Shown here: piece after piece, positions 25,278 through 33,600 of the stretch | How the letters are laid out: each line of letters starts with the position of its first letter | Numbering within the stretch: position 1 is the first letter of the stretch | Source of the DNA: Ignavibacterium sp037440165 | Lineage (GTDB): Bacteria; Bacteroidota; Ignavibacteria; Ignavibacteriales; Ignavibacteriaceae | Assembly: GCF_037440165.1 (NCBI RefSeq) | Contig: NZ_JBBIUQ010000005.1 | Coordinates: 96,363 to 160,362 of the forward strand | Length of the DNA: 64,000 bases | Reading direction: 5' to 3' | Program-made: the position numbers and the translations under genes | Notes under the pieces: model-generated | The model's database searches: none | Seen by the model: only the letters and a program-made list of their open reading frames with translations | Told to the model about the DNA's origin: nothing

Positions 25278-26825
25278 TTATGACTTTTTGAAAGTTGGAA
25301 GAAATTCTTCAGCTGCTTTCTTAATCAATTCTTCAGTTTCTTTTGATAAATCTTTTTCTTTCTTGATGTTTTCGAAAATCTGTTTGGATTTAACTTCTAT
25401 AAACTCAAGAATTTCTTTCTCAAATCTTTTAATATCGTGAACAACAATAGAATCCATATAACCACGCGTTCCGAGATAAATGCTCACTACTTGTTTTTCA
25501 ACAGGTACAGGTGAATACTGTCCTTGTTTTAATAACTCAACTAATCGAGAACCTTTGGCTAAAGTTGCCTGAGTAGCTTTGTCGAGATCAGAACCGAACT
25601 TTGCAAATGCTTCAAGTTCTCTGTATTGAGCCAGATCAAGTTTAAGAGAGCCGGCAACTTTTTTCATTGCTTTAATTTGTGCATTTCCTCCAACACGTGA
25701 AACTGAGATACCAACATTGATTGCTGGTCTAACACCGGCATTGAAAAGATTTGATTCAAGATAAATCTGGCCATCGGTAATTGAAATTACATTGGTTGGA
25801 ATATATGCAGACACATCACCTTGTTGTGTTTCAATAACTGGTAATGCAGTTAAACTTCCGCCACCAAGTTCATCGCTAAGCTTCGAAGCTCTCTCCAACA
25901 ATCTTGAGTGAAGATAAAAAACATCGCCAGGATAAGCTTCTCGTCCAGGTGGTCTTCTGAGCAGAAGTGAAAGTTCTCTGTAAGCTTGTGCCTGTTTCGA
26001 TAAATCATCATAAATACAGAGTGCGTGACGACCCGAATCTCTGAAAAATTCTCCAAGTGTTGCACCAGAATAAGGCGCTATAAACTGAAGCGGTGCTGGG
26101 TCAGAAGCTGAAGCTGTAATTACAGTTGTATAAGCCATGGCACCGTGTTCTTCAAGTTTAGCAACAACTTGTGCAACTGTAGATTCTTTTTGTCCAATTG
26201 CAACATAGACACAGTAAACTGGTTTGATACCTAAAGCTTTAGCTTCTTCAGTATGAGTGTATTTCTGATTAATTATTGCATCGATGGCAACTGCAGTTTT
26301 ACCAGTTTGTCTGTCTCCAATTATTAATTCTCTCTGACCTCTTCCAATAGGAATCATTGCATCGATAGCAGTAATACCTGTCTGAAGCGGTTCTTTAACT
26401 GGTTGTCTCTGAATAACGCCGAGAGCTTTTCGTTCAATTGGTAAAAACTTTTCGGTTTTAATCGGACCCTTACCATCTATTGGAATACCGAGCGGAGTGA
26501 TTACTCTGCCAAGCATTTCTTCACCAACAGGCATCGAAGCAACACGTTTGGTTCGTTTAACTACATCGCCTTCTTTAACTTTTGTTGATTCACCAAAAAG
26601 CACAACACCAACGCTATCTTCTTCAAGATTTAATACCATTCCGAAAACATCGTTTGGAAATTCAACAAGCTCGCTAGCCATTACTTGTGAGAGTCCATAA
26701 ACCCTTGCAATACCATCACCAACCTGTAAAACTGTTCCAACATCATAAATATCTACTTCGCTTTCAAAGCCTGTAAGCTGTTTCCTTAGTATTTCAGATA
26801 TTTCATCAGGTCTTACTTCTGCCAT
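25278..26825 (-). CDS. atpA: F-type ATP synthase alpha subunit
   Basis: 515 residues. This is the non-catalytic nucleotide-binding subunit of F1. N-terminal beta barrel with GTVLQVGDGIARVYGL near residue 29, Walker A GDRQTGKTAVA near 170, Walker B-like ICIYDDLSKQAQAYR near 266 and the RPAINVGISVSRVGG block near 367. Full length. It sits between atpH and atpG with short gaps. Confidence 0.98.
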   Translation of the reverse strand: MAEVRPDEISEILRKQLTGFESEVDIYDVGTVLQVGDGIARVYGLSQVMASELVEFPNDVFGMVLNLEEDSVGVVLFGESTKVKEGDVVKRTKRVASMPVGEEMLGRVITPLGIPIDGKGPIKTEKFLPIERKALGVIQRQPVKEPLQTGITAIDAMIPIGRGQRELIIGDRQTGKTAVAIDAIINQKYTHTEEAKALGIKPVYCVYVAIGQKESTVAQVVAKLEEHGAMAYTTVITASASDPAPLQFIAPYSGATLGEFFRDSGRHALCIYDDLSKQAQAYRELSLLLRRPPGREAYPGDVFYLHSRLLERASKLSDELGGGSLTALPVIETQQGDVSAYIPTNVISITDGQIYLESNLFNAGVRPAINVGISVSRVGGNAQIKAMKKVAGSLKLDLAQYRELEAFAKFGSDLDKATQATLAKGSRLVELLKQGQYSPVPVEKQVVSIYLGTRGYMDSIVVHDIKRFEKEILEFIEVKSKQIFENIKKEKDLSKETEELIKKAAEEFLPTFKKS

Positions 26826-26848
26826 ATAAAATTCCTTTTAATTTCCTT

Positions 26849-27403
26849 TTAGTTAAGTAGTAAACTTCCTTTTAACAGCTGCTGCCTTAGTAATTCAAGC
26901 TGATGAGAAACTGATGCATCATAAACAGTATCTTTAACTTTAGCAACAAAACCACCTATTACATTTTCATCAACAGTGTAGTTAGCAACAACTTTTTTAT
27001 TTAATAATGATTCAAATTTTTGTTCAATAATTTTTTTCTGTTCAATTGATAGCTCAAATGCAGATTTTATATCAACTCTTGCAACACCAATATGTTCATC
27101 TTTGAGGTCAAGAAATTTTTCAGCGATTTCTTTAAGTGCATTTTCACGATTCTTATCAACAATAAATTCAATGAATTTCAATGTTTCAGCTGAAACATGT
27201 TTTCTGAATATTTCATTAATAATTGATTTCTTTAGATCAGTTTTAACAACAGGATTTTCAAGAAATCTTCTGAGCAGTGAACTTCCATCAATAGCATTAA
27301 GGATAATTTCCATATCTGAAGCCGCCTGATCTAATATATTCTTTTCAATCGAGGCTTCCAGAAAGGAAGTAGCATATCTTATTGCAACTTTTGCGTAACT
27401 CAT
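26849..27403 (-). CDS. atpH: F-type ATP synthase delta subunit
   Basis: 184 residues. This is the peripheral-stalk cap that joins alpha to the b subunits. The N-terminal helical domain begins AKVAIRYATSFLEASIEKN; the C-terminal part has VDIKSAFELSIEQKKIIEQKFESLLNKKVVANYTVDENVIGGFVAKV, matching the OSCP/delta pattern. Only 2 nt separate it from atpF. Confidence 0.93.
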   Translation of the reverse strand: MSYAKVAIRYATSFLEASIEKNILDQAASDMEIILNAIDGSSLLRRFLENPVVKTDLKKSIINEIFRKHVSAETLKFIEFIVDKNRENALKEIAEKFLDLKDEHIGVARVDIKSAFELSIEQKKIIEQKFESLLNKKVVANYTVDENVIGGFVAKVKDTVYDASVSHQLELLRQQLLKGSLLLN

Positions 27404-27405
27404 TT

Positions 27406-27954
27406 TCAGTTCTTTGAAATTTCCTTAATGTATCTATCAACAAGCTGCTTGTTTTTTTCAGCATCAAGATTTTCTTTCAGAATCTTTGAAGCTGCATCAA
27501 CAGCAATTTGAGCAACCTGATTTTTAAGTTCATCAAATGCTGCAAGCTTCTTTCTTTCGATTTCAGCTGAAGCGTCCTCAATTAATTTTTGCGCCTGAGC
27601 TTTGCTCTCATTGATAATCTGTTGATTCAGATTTTCAGCATAAGCACGGCTCTGCTCAATAATTTTTTTCGATTCTTCCTCTGCTTTAGCTAAACTTGCC
27701 TGATTTTCTGCAAGTATTTTTTTAGCTTCTTCTTTTGCTAATTCTGCCTGAGCAAGTGATTCCTTAATTGCCTGCTCTCTTTGTCTGAGAGCAGTAAGAA
27801 TTGGCTTCCAGGCAAACTTACCGAGAATAAACAGAAGGATAAGAAAAGTAATTGTAGTCCAGAAGGCCAAACCACCATCAACAGAGAGCAATCCGGCTCC
27901 ACCACCTTCTGATGCAATAATAGAAATCACAGCAAAGTAAATTTTTGCTATCAT
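27406..27954 (-). CDS. atpF: F-type ATP synthase b subunit
   Basis: 182 residues. One membrane helix at about residues 30-48 (FWTTITFLILLFILGKFAWKPI) is followed by a long alanine/lysine/glutamate-rich coiled coil (QAELAKEEAKKILAENQASLAKAEEESKKI), which is the peripheral stalk. The N-terminal ~25 residues before the helix are longer than usual. ATG at 27954 without a strong Shine-Dalgarno. Between atpE and atpH. Confidence 0.94.
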   Translation of the reverse strand: MIAKIYFAVISIIASEGGGAGLLSVDGGLAFWTTITFLILLFILGKFAWKPILTALRQREQAIKESLAQAELAKEEAKKILAENQASLAKAEEESKKIIEQSRAYAENLNQQIINESKAQAQKLIEDASAEIERKKLAAFDELKNQVAQIAVDAASKILKENLDAEKNKQLVDRYIKEISKN

Positions 27955-28005
27955 AATAAAAATTTATTTAATGTTAGAAATCGGATTACGAATCCGGTTA
28001 ACTAT

Positions 28006-28224
28006 TTACTTACTTGCAAGAATAAAGCAAATAACAAGAGCAAACAGAGAGATACCTTCAATAAGCGCAGCAGCAATAATCATTGAAGTTCTGATTGCAC
28101 CAGCAGCTTCAGGTTGACGACCGCTGGCATCCATAGCTGCAGCAGCTAATTTTCCGATACCTAAAGCTCCGCCAAAAATTGTTAAACCAGCGCCTAATCC
28201 TGCGGCTAAATATGCGAAATCCAT
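28006..28224 (-). CDS. atpE: F-type ATP synthase c subunit
   Basis: 72 residues, two helices forming the c ring. A glycine-rich helix 1 (AAGLGAGLTIFGGALGIG) leads to the RQP loop at 36-38. The ion-carrying glutamate is E56 in ALIEGISLFALV. Glycine after the Glu and absence of the Gln/Ser-Thr ligand set of sodium-type rings suggest proton coupling (inference). GGAGG-like sequence precedes the ATG. Confidence 0.96.
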   Translation of the reverse strand: MDFAYLAAGLGAGLTIFGGALGIGKLAAAAMDASGRQPEAAGAIRTSMIIAAALIEGISLFALVICFILASK

Positions 28225-28255
28225 TAATTTCCTCCTTAATTAGTTAAATGATTTT

Positions 28256-29095
28256 TTAATGTTCCTGATGAACTGCCATTCCTATAAACAGAGATGACAG
28301 CATTGTGAATATATAAGCTTGTAGCAATGCTACTAAAATTTCCAATCCATAAATAAACAAAGCCATACCGACAGAAACCGGTGAAATCAGATAGCTTTGC
28401 ATAACGAATATGAGACTAATCAAAGCATAAATAACGATATGTCCAGCAGTCATATTTGCAAAAAGACGAATTGCCAGTGCAAAGGGTTTGGTAAATAATC
28501 CAAGCAATTCAACAACAATCATAATCGGTAAAAGAAATACTGGAACTCCGTGTGGAATCAATCCCTTAAAGTAACCAAAAAATCCATTGTTCCTTATACC
28601 ACCTAATTGAATAGCAAGGAATGACATTGTTGCCAATGTTGCAGTCACAGCAATATTACTTGTGAATGTAGCAGAAAATGGTACCAGCCCAAGAAAATTC
28701 CCAAATAGAATAAAGAAAAATATTGTTAGCAGATATGGCAGAAACTTTTCATAACCTTTACCAATAGTTGGCTTTGCAATTTCATCTCTTACAAAAACAA
28801 TAAAAACTTCCCAGAAATTTGTAGAACCAGAGGGAACCATTGATTTCTGATATGATTTAGCAACTCTGATGAAAACATATGTGACTAAAATGGCTGCAAG
28901 CCACATAAAAACTACATGCCGGGTGATTGAAATGTCTAATCCGAAAAGCTCAAGATGCGGAAGATAAACTTTTCCGAAAGGTGTAAAGTCAAGATAATTC
29001 CCATCCATAACATGGTGGAGTATCCAGCTTCCGCCAGATTCTGAGTGCGAATTTTTTAAGCTATCTGCAATTACCTGAGTTGCTAAAGAATCCAT
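28256..29095 (-). CDS. atpB: F-type ATP synthase a subunit
   Basis: 279 residues from the ATG at 29095; a TTG one codon earlier is the alternative. It forms the half channels beside the c ring. The essential arginine lies in PFALAIRLFANMTAGHIV near residue 208, and five to six helices follow a long N-terminal extracytoplasmic segment with several histidines (HHVMDGNYLDFTPFG) typical of Bacteroidota/Chlorobi-type a subunits. It overlaps or abuts the small membrane gene upstream (stop at 29099). Confidence 0.95.
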   Translation of the reverse strand: MDSLATQVIADSLKNSHSESGGSWILHHVMDGNYLDFTPFGKVYLPHLELFGLDISITRHVVFMWLAAILVTYVFIRVAKSYQKSMVPSGSTNFWEVFIVFVRDEIAKPTIGKGYEKFLPYLLTIFFFILFGNFLGLVPFSATFTSNIAVTATLATMSFLAIQLGGIRNNGFFGYFKGLIPHGVPVFLLPIMIVVELLGLFTKPFALAIRLFANMTAGHIVIYALISLIFVMQSYLISPVSVGMALFIYGLEILVALLQAYIFTMLSSLFIGMAVHQEH

Positions 29096-29098
29096 CAA

Positions 29099-29491
29099 TT
29101 ATTCGTTTTTTATCAAAATTTTCTGGTTTTTTAGATATAAAACTTCTACAATTAGAAAATAAAAATAGAAAGTAAAGGTTGTAAAAATAAAAGAATTCAT
29201 TCTAACATACAAGAAACTGAGTGTCAGAATAATCAGAGTGAATATCAGAAAGAATCTGACAACTACCCCTCCAAACACGATTATTAAAAAGCTTTTATTT
29301 GGCTTATTTATTCCAATTCTTATAGTAAAAAACCCAATAATAAAATTCAAAAAAGCTATAAGAATTCCGAGTGAATAGGATTTGTATGATCGAAAATCGA
29401 TTGTTTCTGAAAAGAATAGAGATTGGATAAGTATCAGAGCAATCAGAGGTAGGATGAAAGCAAAGAATGCAAAAATTTTCTTATTCTGCAT
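29099..29491 (-). CDS. Small membrane protein in the ATP synthase operon (AtpI-like position)
   Basis: 130 residues with four predicted helices (about 7-26, 38-60, 67-92 and 98-118) and a basic C-terminus. Position between atpZ-like and atpB, overlapping the former by 11 nt, is that of AtpI/ATPase assembly proteins, but the sequence carries no clear AtpI signature that I recognise. Likely an assembly or c-ring insertion helper by context only. Confidence 0.6.
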   Translation of the reverse strand: MQNKKIFAFFAFILPLIALILIQSLFFSETIDFRSYKSYSLGILIAFLNFIIGFFTIRIGINKPNKSFLIIVFGGVVVRFFLIFTLIILTLSFLYVRMNSFIFTTFTFYFYFLIVEVLYLKNQKILIKNE

Positions 29492-29741
29492 TGCCTGAAT
29501 CTTTTTTCTTTTTTTCGAGGTAAGTTAAAGTTTTTATAAGATTGTACATTCCCGAAAAAATACCCAGTAATCCAAAAATCAACGTGAAAATAAATTTCTG
29601 TTCAAACTTTTTATCGAGCCAGTTGCCGATTAAAACCATAAGCACAACTGTAGCTGCCAGCTGAACACCTATCCCAAGATAAGGACCAACTTCCTTTAAT
29701 GATTTTCCGATACCGGATAGTTTTTCCGGATCTGTTTTCAT
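29481..29741 (-). CDS. AtpZ/AtpI-family ATP synthase accessory protein
   Basis: 86 residues with two helices: GPYLGIGVQLAATVVLMVLIGNWLDKKF near 19 and FIFTLIFGLLGIFSGMYNLIKTL near 50, the usual AtpZ pattern (short hairpin with GxxLDKxF). In other bacteria AtpZ/AtpI act in magnesium uptake or c-ring assembly. First gene of the ATPase group; the bactofilin gene ends 5 nt upstream of its start. Confidence 0.82.
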   Translation of the reverse strand: MKTDPEKLSGIGKSLKEVGPYLGIGVQLAATVVLMVLIGNWLDKKFEQKFIFTLIFGLLGIFSGMYNLIKTLTYLEKKKKDSGNAE

Positions 29742-29746
29742 AAAAT

Positions 29747-30118
29747 TTATGATTGAATTTTAGGCGCCGAAGAGTGTCCGCTCATTGAACTTTTACCTTC
29801 AAAAATAGCTCCGGGTTCAACTACCAACACTTTAGTAATTATATCGCCTTTAAGCACTGATTTAGATTCAAGCACAAGTTTGTCTTTCGCATTAACCGAG
29901 CCTTCAACTTTTCCACCAATTGTTACTACATCACCTGTAAGCTGTCCCTGAATGTTACCTGAATCTCCAACAGTAAGATTTCCCTGAGCAGTAATATCAC
30001 CTTTAATTGTTCCGTCAACACGGATATTGCCATTGCTGTTTACCTTTCCTTCAATGACAACTCCACTGCTGATAATTGTTACTTCATCCATATTACTTCC
30101 ATTATATTTTGTTTTCAA
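29747..30118 (-). CDS. Bactofilin (polymer-forming cytoskeletal protein, TTG start)
   Basis: 123 residues. The right-handed beta-helix of bactofilin is evident as hydrophobic repeats: VVIEGKVNSNGNIRVDGTIK, GDITAQGNLTVGDSGNIQG, GDVVTIGGKVEGSVNAKDKLVLES. Bactofilins self-polymerise and localise cell-wall enzymes or other partners. The start is taken as TTG at 30118 with GGAGGT 5 nt upstream; an in-frame ATG at codon 10 is the alternative. The M23 peptidase gene lies 10 nt upstream on the same strand. Confidence 0.88.
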   Translation of the reverse strand: MKTKYNGSNMDEVTIISSGVVIEGKVNSNGNIRVDGTIKGDITAQGNLTVGDSGNIQGQLTGDVVTIGGKVEGSVNAKDKLVLESKSVLKGDIITKVLVVEPGAIFEGKSSMSGHSSAPKIQS

Positions 30119-30128
30119 AATTACCTCC

Positions 30129-30971
30129 TTAAAATTTTATAAGAAATTTTTCAGGATCAACTGGTCTTCCATTCAACCAAATTTCAAAATGCAGATGTGT
30201 ACCTGAAGTTCTTGTTCCGGAGTTTCCCGCCAGAGCAATAAGTTCACCTTGTAAAACTTTTTCACCTTGTTTTTTTACTATCATTGCACAGTGCATATAA
30301 CGCGATATGAAATTATCAGGATGATTAATTACAACCACATAACCATATTCATGAGTATATCCTGCAAAAGAAATATATCCGCCTGCAGATGCAAATATCG
30401 GATTATTTTCTTTTGTAGCAAAGTCAATCCCAAGATGTCCGTTCTCAGGATCAAATTTGCGGCTTAAATATCCATCAGTAGGTTTGATAAACGAAATAGT
30501 TGAGGGCTGAAAATTAAAAATCTTATTATAGAATTGCAGAAACGCTTCCAAAACATATCCACCAGCAGACTTTCTTGTTTTATTTTCAGGATTATTTTGT
30601 TGTGAATTGTTCCTATTTAATATTGTTGAATCATTTTGCTGAATGATATTCCTTAATCTTTCATTATTGGACTTTAACTTCTGTACTTCATTTGCGAGAT
30701 TGATAATTTTTTCATTCAATTTTCTCATCTGAATTTTTTCAGTTGTATTGTAAAAATAACTGTCCGGCAATAGCAGTTTATCTAATGATGTGTATGTAAT
30801 GAAGTAAAAGCCAATAAGTATTATAATTATTGAATACAAAGAAAAAATCAGAGCTATTTTAGCAAATGAAAGTTTTACTGTTTTCGTTCCGGTAGATGGA
30901 TCGTGCGGAACAAACACAACAGAAAACTTAGTAAGTTTTTTCAATTTCTTTTTATCAAACTTCATCATCAT
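30129..30971 (-). CDS. Membrane-anchored M23 (LytM-type) metalloendopeptidase
   Basis: 280 residues. N-terminal cytoplasmic stretch, membrane helix at about 32-54, coiled coil at about 76-118 (IQMRKLNEKIINLANEVQKLKSNNERL), then the zinc endopeptidase domain: HLGIDFAT near 179, SRYMHC near 222 and HLHFEIW near 261. It cleaves peptidoglycan cross-links in the periplasm. Its pairing with bactofilin is the arrangement known from cell-shape modules. Three ATGs cluster at the start; the first is used. Confidence 0.9.
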   Translation of the reverse strand: MMMKFDKKKLKKLTKFSVVFVPHDPSTGTKTVKLSFAKIALIFSLYSIIIILIGFYFITYTSLDKLLLPDSYFYNTTEKIQMRKLNEKIINLANEVQKLKSNNERLRNIIQQNDSTILNRNNSQQNNPENKTRKSAGGYVLEAFLQFYNKIFNFQPSTISFIKPTDGYLSRKFDPENGHLGIDFATKENNPIFASAGGYISFAGYTHEYGYVVVINHPDNFISRYMHCAMIVKKQGEKVLQGELIALAGNSGTRTSGTHLHFEIWLNGRPVDPEKFLIKF

Positions 30972-30972
30972 A

Positions 30973-31605
30973 TTATTTAAAGTTCTTAACTATATCAGTA
31001 AATTTAATTTTTCCTTCACGAATTAACTTTGGTTCTTCCCCGCTTAAATCTATAACTGTGGATGCTTCGAAAAAAGATTTTTTATTTGAATAGAACACAG
31101 CATCAACTTCTTTTCCGAATTCCTGAGTGATCATAACCGGATCGTTCATTAGCTCTTTTCCGGAACGATTGACACTTGTAGAGATCAAGGGCATTTTAAT
31201 TTCATTCAGAAGTCTTAAGCAAAATCTGTTATTTGGAATTCTAAAAGCTACGGTTTCAGAACCAAGAATATCACGGGTTTGCTGATTCAAATTCAGTACT
31301 ACCGAAACAGGATTTGGCCAGATGGCAATAAGAAAATCATAGAACTTCTCTGATTTAATTTCAACATATTTCATTAGAATCTCTACACTACCAACAAGAT
31401 GAATATATCGTCTCCAATTTGGTCTTCCTTTTATGCGTGTAATTTTTCTCAATACTTCATCATTGAAAGGATTACCTCCAAAACCATAGATTGTATCAGT
31501 TGGATATATGAAAACCCCGCCATTAAAATACAATTCATTTGCAGCTTTAACTGCTTGGTCAAAATTTTCATCAACATTAAATGAAGTTAATAATGTCTTA
31601 TTCAT
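30973..31605 (-). CDS. tsaC: L-threonylcarbamoyladenylate synthase (Sua5/YciO/YrdC family)
   Basis: 210 residues, one-domain form without the Sua5 C-terminal extension. It makes threonylcarbamoyl-AMP for t6A37 of tRNAs. The core is visible: FIYPTDTIYGFGGNPFNDEVLRKITRIKGRP near residue 33, FRIPNNRFCLRLL near 120 and ISTSVNRSGKELMNDP near 138. It starts inside the end of the upstream heptosyltransferase gene (8-nt overlap). Confidence 0.92.
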   Translation of the reverse strand: MNKTLLTSFNVDENFDQAVKAANELYFNGGVFIYPTDTIYGFGGNPFNDEVLRKITRIKGRPNWRRYIHLVGSVEILMKYVEIKSEKFYDFLIAIWPNPVSVVLNLNQQTRDILGSETVAFRIPNNRFCLRLLNEIKMPLISTSVNRSGKELMNDPVMITQEFGKEVDAVFYSNKKSFFEASTVIDLSGEEPKLIREGKIKFTDIVKNFK

Positions 31606-32614
31606 TCAGCATTTCCTCAGCCACTTTAATAATTTCATTTTCGCTTAATTGATTTGCACAATTAAAATGATTTAATGGACATTTCCGATGCCCATGGATT
31701 CCGCAAGGTTTACAACTTAATTCATCGAAACTTATTAATTTGCTTCCAAACATATAAGGATAAAAGCCAAATTGAGGAATTGTTGAGCAATAAATTGTTA
31801 AAACTTTTATTTCGGCACACATACCAAAATGAGTTGGAGCACTGTCATTTGAGATTAACAAGGAACAATGGGTTAATAATTTAATTGATTCAACCATTGA
31901 AAACTTACCAGCTGTGTTGTAAACCTTTCCTGAAGCACTGGCTAAAATTGATTGGCACAAACTTTCATCATCTTTTCCACCAATCAACAGTATAGTAAAA
32001 TTCTTTGAAGAAAAATAATCAACAATCTGCTGCCATTTTTCTTTCGGGTATCTTTTAGTTGCCCAGATACTTCCGGGTGCAACTGCAATCATTTTATCAG
32101 TCTTAAATTCATTAAGAAAATTTTCAACTTTAACTCTAACATCATCGGAGAAATTAATTTTTGGCTGAACCCGCCAAGTAGCTTTATCATAACTATATCC
32201 TATTAAATCAAAATTTCTCTGAACCTCATGCTTATTAAGTTCGTAAGTAACAATGTTCTTGTAAACATACTTAATTGATGAATTGGAAAATCCATATGTC
32301 TCACGCACTTCTGAAAGCAAAACTAAAATGGAAGTCCTGAACGAACGATGTGAAGAATAAATAACATCATATTTTCTGTTTCTTAATTCTCTCGCAAACT
32401 TTAATAAGCCTGATATGGATTTGTGTTTTCCTTTTTTATCAAACACCAATACTTCATTTACAAAAGGAGATGCATCAAAAATTTCTGCAGTTAAAGGAAT
32501 ACACAGTATATCAACTGAAGAATCCGGATTAAGTTCTTTTAACTTTTCTATTGCAGGAAGAGAAAGAATTGCGTCTCCGGGAAAAGCTGTTTGTATGTAA
32601 AGAATTTTTTTCAT
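31598..32614 (-). CDS. Glycosyltransferase family 9 (ADP-heptose:LPS heptosyltransferase-like)
   Basis: 338 residues with a GT-B fold. N-terminal FPGDAILSLPAIEKLKEL near residue 10; C-terminal half has APGSIWATKRYPKEKW near 183 and ISNDSAPTHFGMCAEIKVL near 252, which are the nucleotide-sugar binding marks of WaaF/WaaC proteins. A cysteine-rich ending (CKPCGIHGHRKCPLNHFNCANQL) is also seen in some family members. It transfers heptose (probably) to lipid A core. Next to a lipid A-type acyltransferase, which supports the LPS role. Confidence 0.88.
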   Translation of the reverse strand: MKKILYIQTAFPGDAILSLPAIEKLKELNPDSSVDILCIPLTAEIFDASPFVNEVLVFDKKGKHKSISGLLKFARELRNRKYDVIYSSHRSFRTSILVLLSEVRETYGFSNSSIKYVYKNIVTYELNKHEVQRNFDLIGYSYDKATWRVQPKINFSDDVRVKVENFLNEFKTDKMIAVAPGSIWATKRYPKEKWQQIVDYFSSKNFTILLIGGKDDESLCQSILASASGKVYNTAGKFSMVESIKLLTHCSLLISNDSAPTHFGMCAEIKVLTIYCSTIPQFGFYPYMFGSKLISFDELSCKPCGIHGHRKCPLNHFNCANQLSENEIIKVAEEMLNE

Positions 32615-32621
32615 TTGCGAA

Positions 32622-33491
32622 TTAATGTTTCCATCTTCTATGCATCCAAAGCCATTGCTCAGGATGTTCTAATATTATTTTTTCAAGATACTTTATCATT
32701 CGTTCAGTTAATACTTTTATTTTTTCTTCTTCTTCAGCTGGAAGATTTGTTTTATCAAGTTCCGTCAAAGTAGTTTTATAGGAGTAATCTTTCTGACGGA
32801 CAGGAATTCCAAATATAATTGGCGCACCTGTTTTTAATGCAAGCACAGCAGGACCAGTATAAACGGAAGTTTTCTTGCCAAAAAAATCAAGCTTTAATCC
32901 TTCTTCCGGTCCTCTTTGGTCTGCAACCATTGCAGCAATTCCGTTACTTTTTAGAACGGAATAAATATTTCTGACTGATACACCTAAAGGCACAACTTCA
33001 TTCAGCCAGCGTGTTCGCATCTTGTTCATCCAATCGTTTACAAATTTATTTCTTTGATTCTTTACTATGATAAGAAATTTTTTGTTAAGCTGTAGTGATG
33101 CAGAAGCAGCAATATACTCCCAATTTCCAAAATGTGCAGAAAGAAGAATTACTCCTTTCCCAAGTTTGTTTTTATCTTCAATCAGTTCAAGATTTTCAAT
33201 TGCAACAGAATTTTTCATTTCAGTTTCTGTCATCCACGGAAGGTATAAAATTTCAACCAATGAAATGGCAAAACTTATGTAGCTGCCAAATGCAATTTTT
33301 TTCTTCACACTGTCTGACAGGTTTGGGAAGGCAATGTTAAGATTATCAATTACTGTTTTTTTTCTTATTGGAATCAAGTAGTAAAAAACCAAAGCCAGTA
33401 AGCATGCAAACGTTCTCGCAGCTTTTAATCCCAGCAACCTGAAAAGATAACTGAATGAGATAAATAATATGTATTCTAAACGATCTTTCAA
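32622..33491 (-). CDS. Lipid A biosynthesis-type lysophospholipid acyltransferase (LpxL family)
   Basis: 289 residues. An N-terminal membrane helix precedes the acyltransferase motif with the catalytic His in SAHFGNWEY near residue 118, and VADQRGPEEGLKLDFFG near 191 with the family's second block. LpxL/HtrB/MsbB enzymes add secondary acyl chains to lipid A. The only visible start is TTG at 33491 with no Shine-Dalgarno, so the N-terminus is uncertain. The heptosyltransferase gene begins 7 nt downstream. Confidence 0.88.
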   Translation of the reverse strand: MKDRLEYILFISFSYLFRLLGLKAARTFACLLALVFYYLIPIRKKTVIDNLNIAFPNLSDSVKKKIAFGSYISFAISLVEILYLPWMTETEMKNSVAIENLELIEDKNKLGKGVILLSAHFGNWEYIAASASLQLNKKFLIIVKNQRNKFVNDWMNKMRTRWLNEVVPLGVSVRNIYSVLKSNGIAAMVADQRGPEEGLKLDFFGKKTSVYTGPAVLALKTGAPIIFGIPVRQKDYSYKTTLTELDKTNLPAEEEEKIKVLTERMIKYLEKIILEHPEQWLWMHRRWKH

Positions 33492-33562
33492 TCTGAATTG
33501 CTATTTATTTGATATGTAAAAATAAGAATAAGAATTCAGTAATGAATCAGGTAAAAACTAAA

Positions 33563-33592
33563 ACGGCTGTCAGATTTTATTCAGACAGCCGT
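33563..33592 (-). terminator. Hairpin terminator after the GWxTD gene
   Basis: A 9-bp stem ACGGCTGTC (33563-33571) pairs with GACAGCCGT (33584-33592), with a 12-nt loop, 8 nt after the stop at 33601. The minus-strand side has TTTTAGTTTTTACC, a usable T-rich tail. It separates the surface block from the LPS genes. Confidence 0.8.
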
Positions 33593-33600
33593 GTTAAAAA

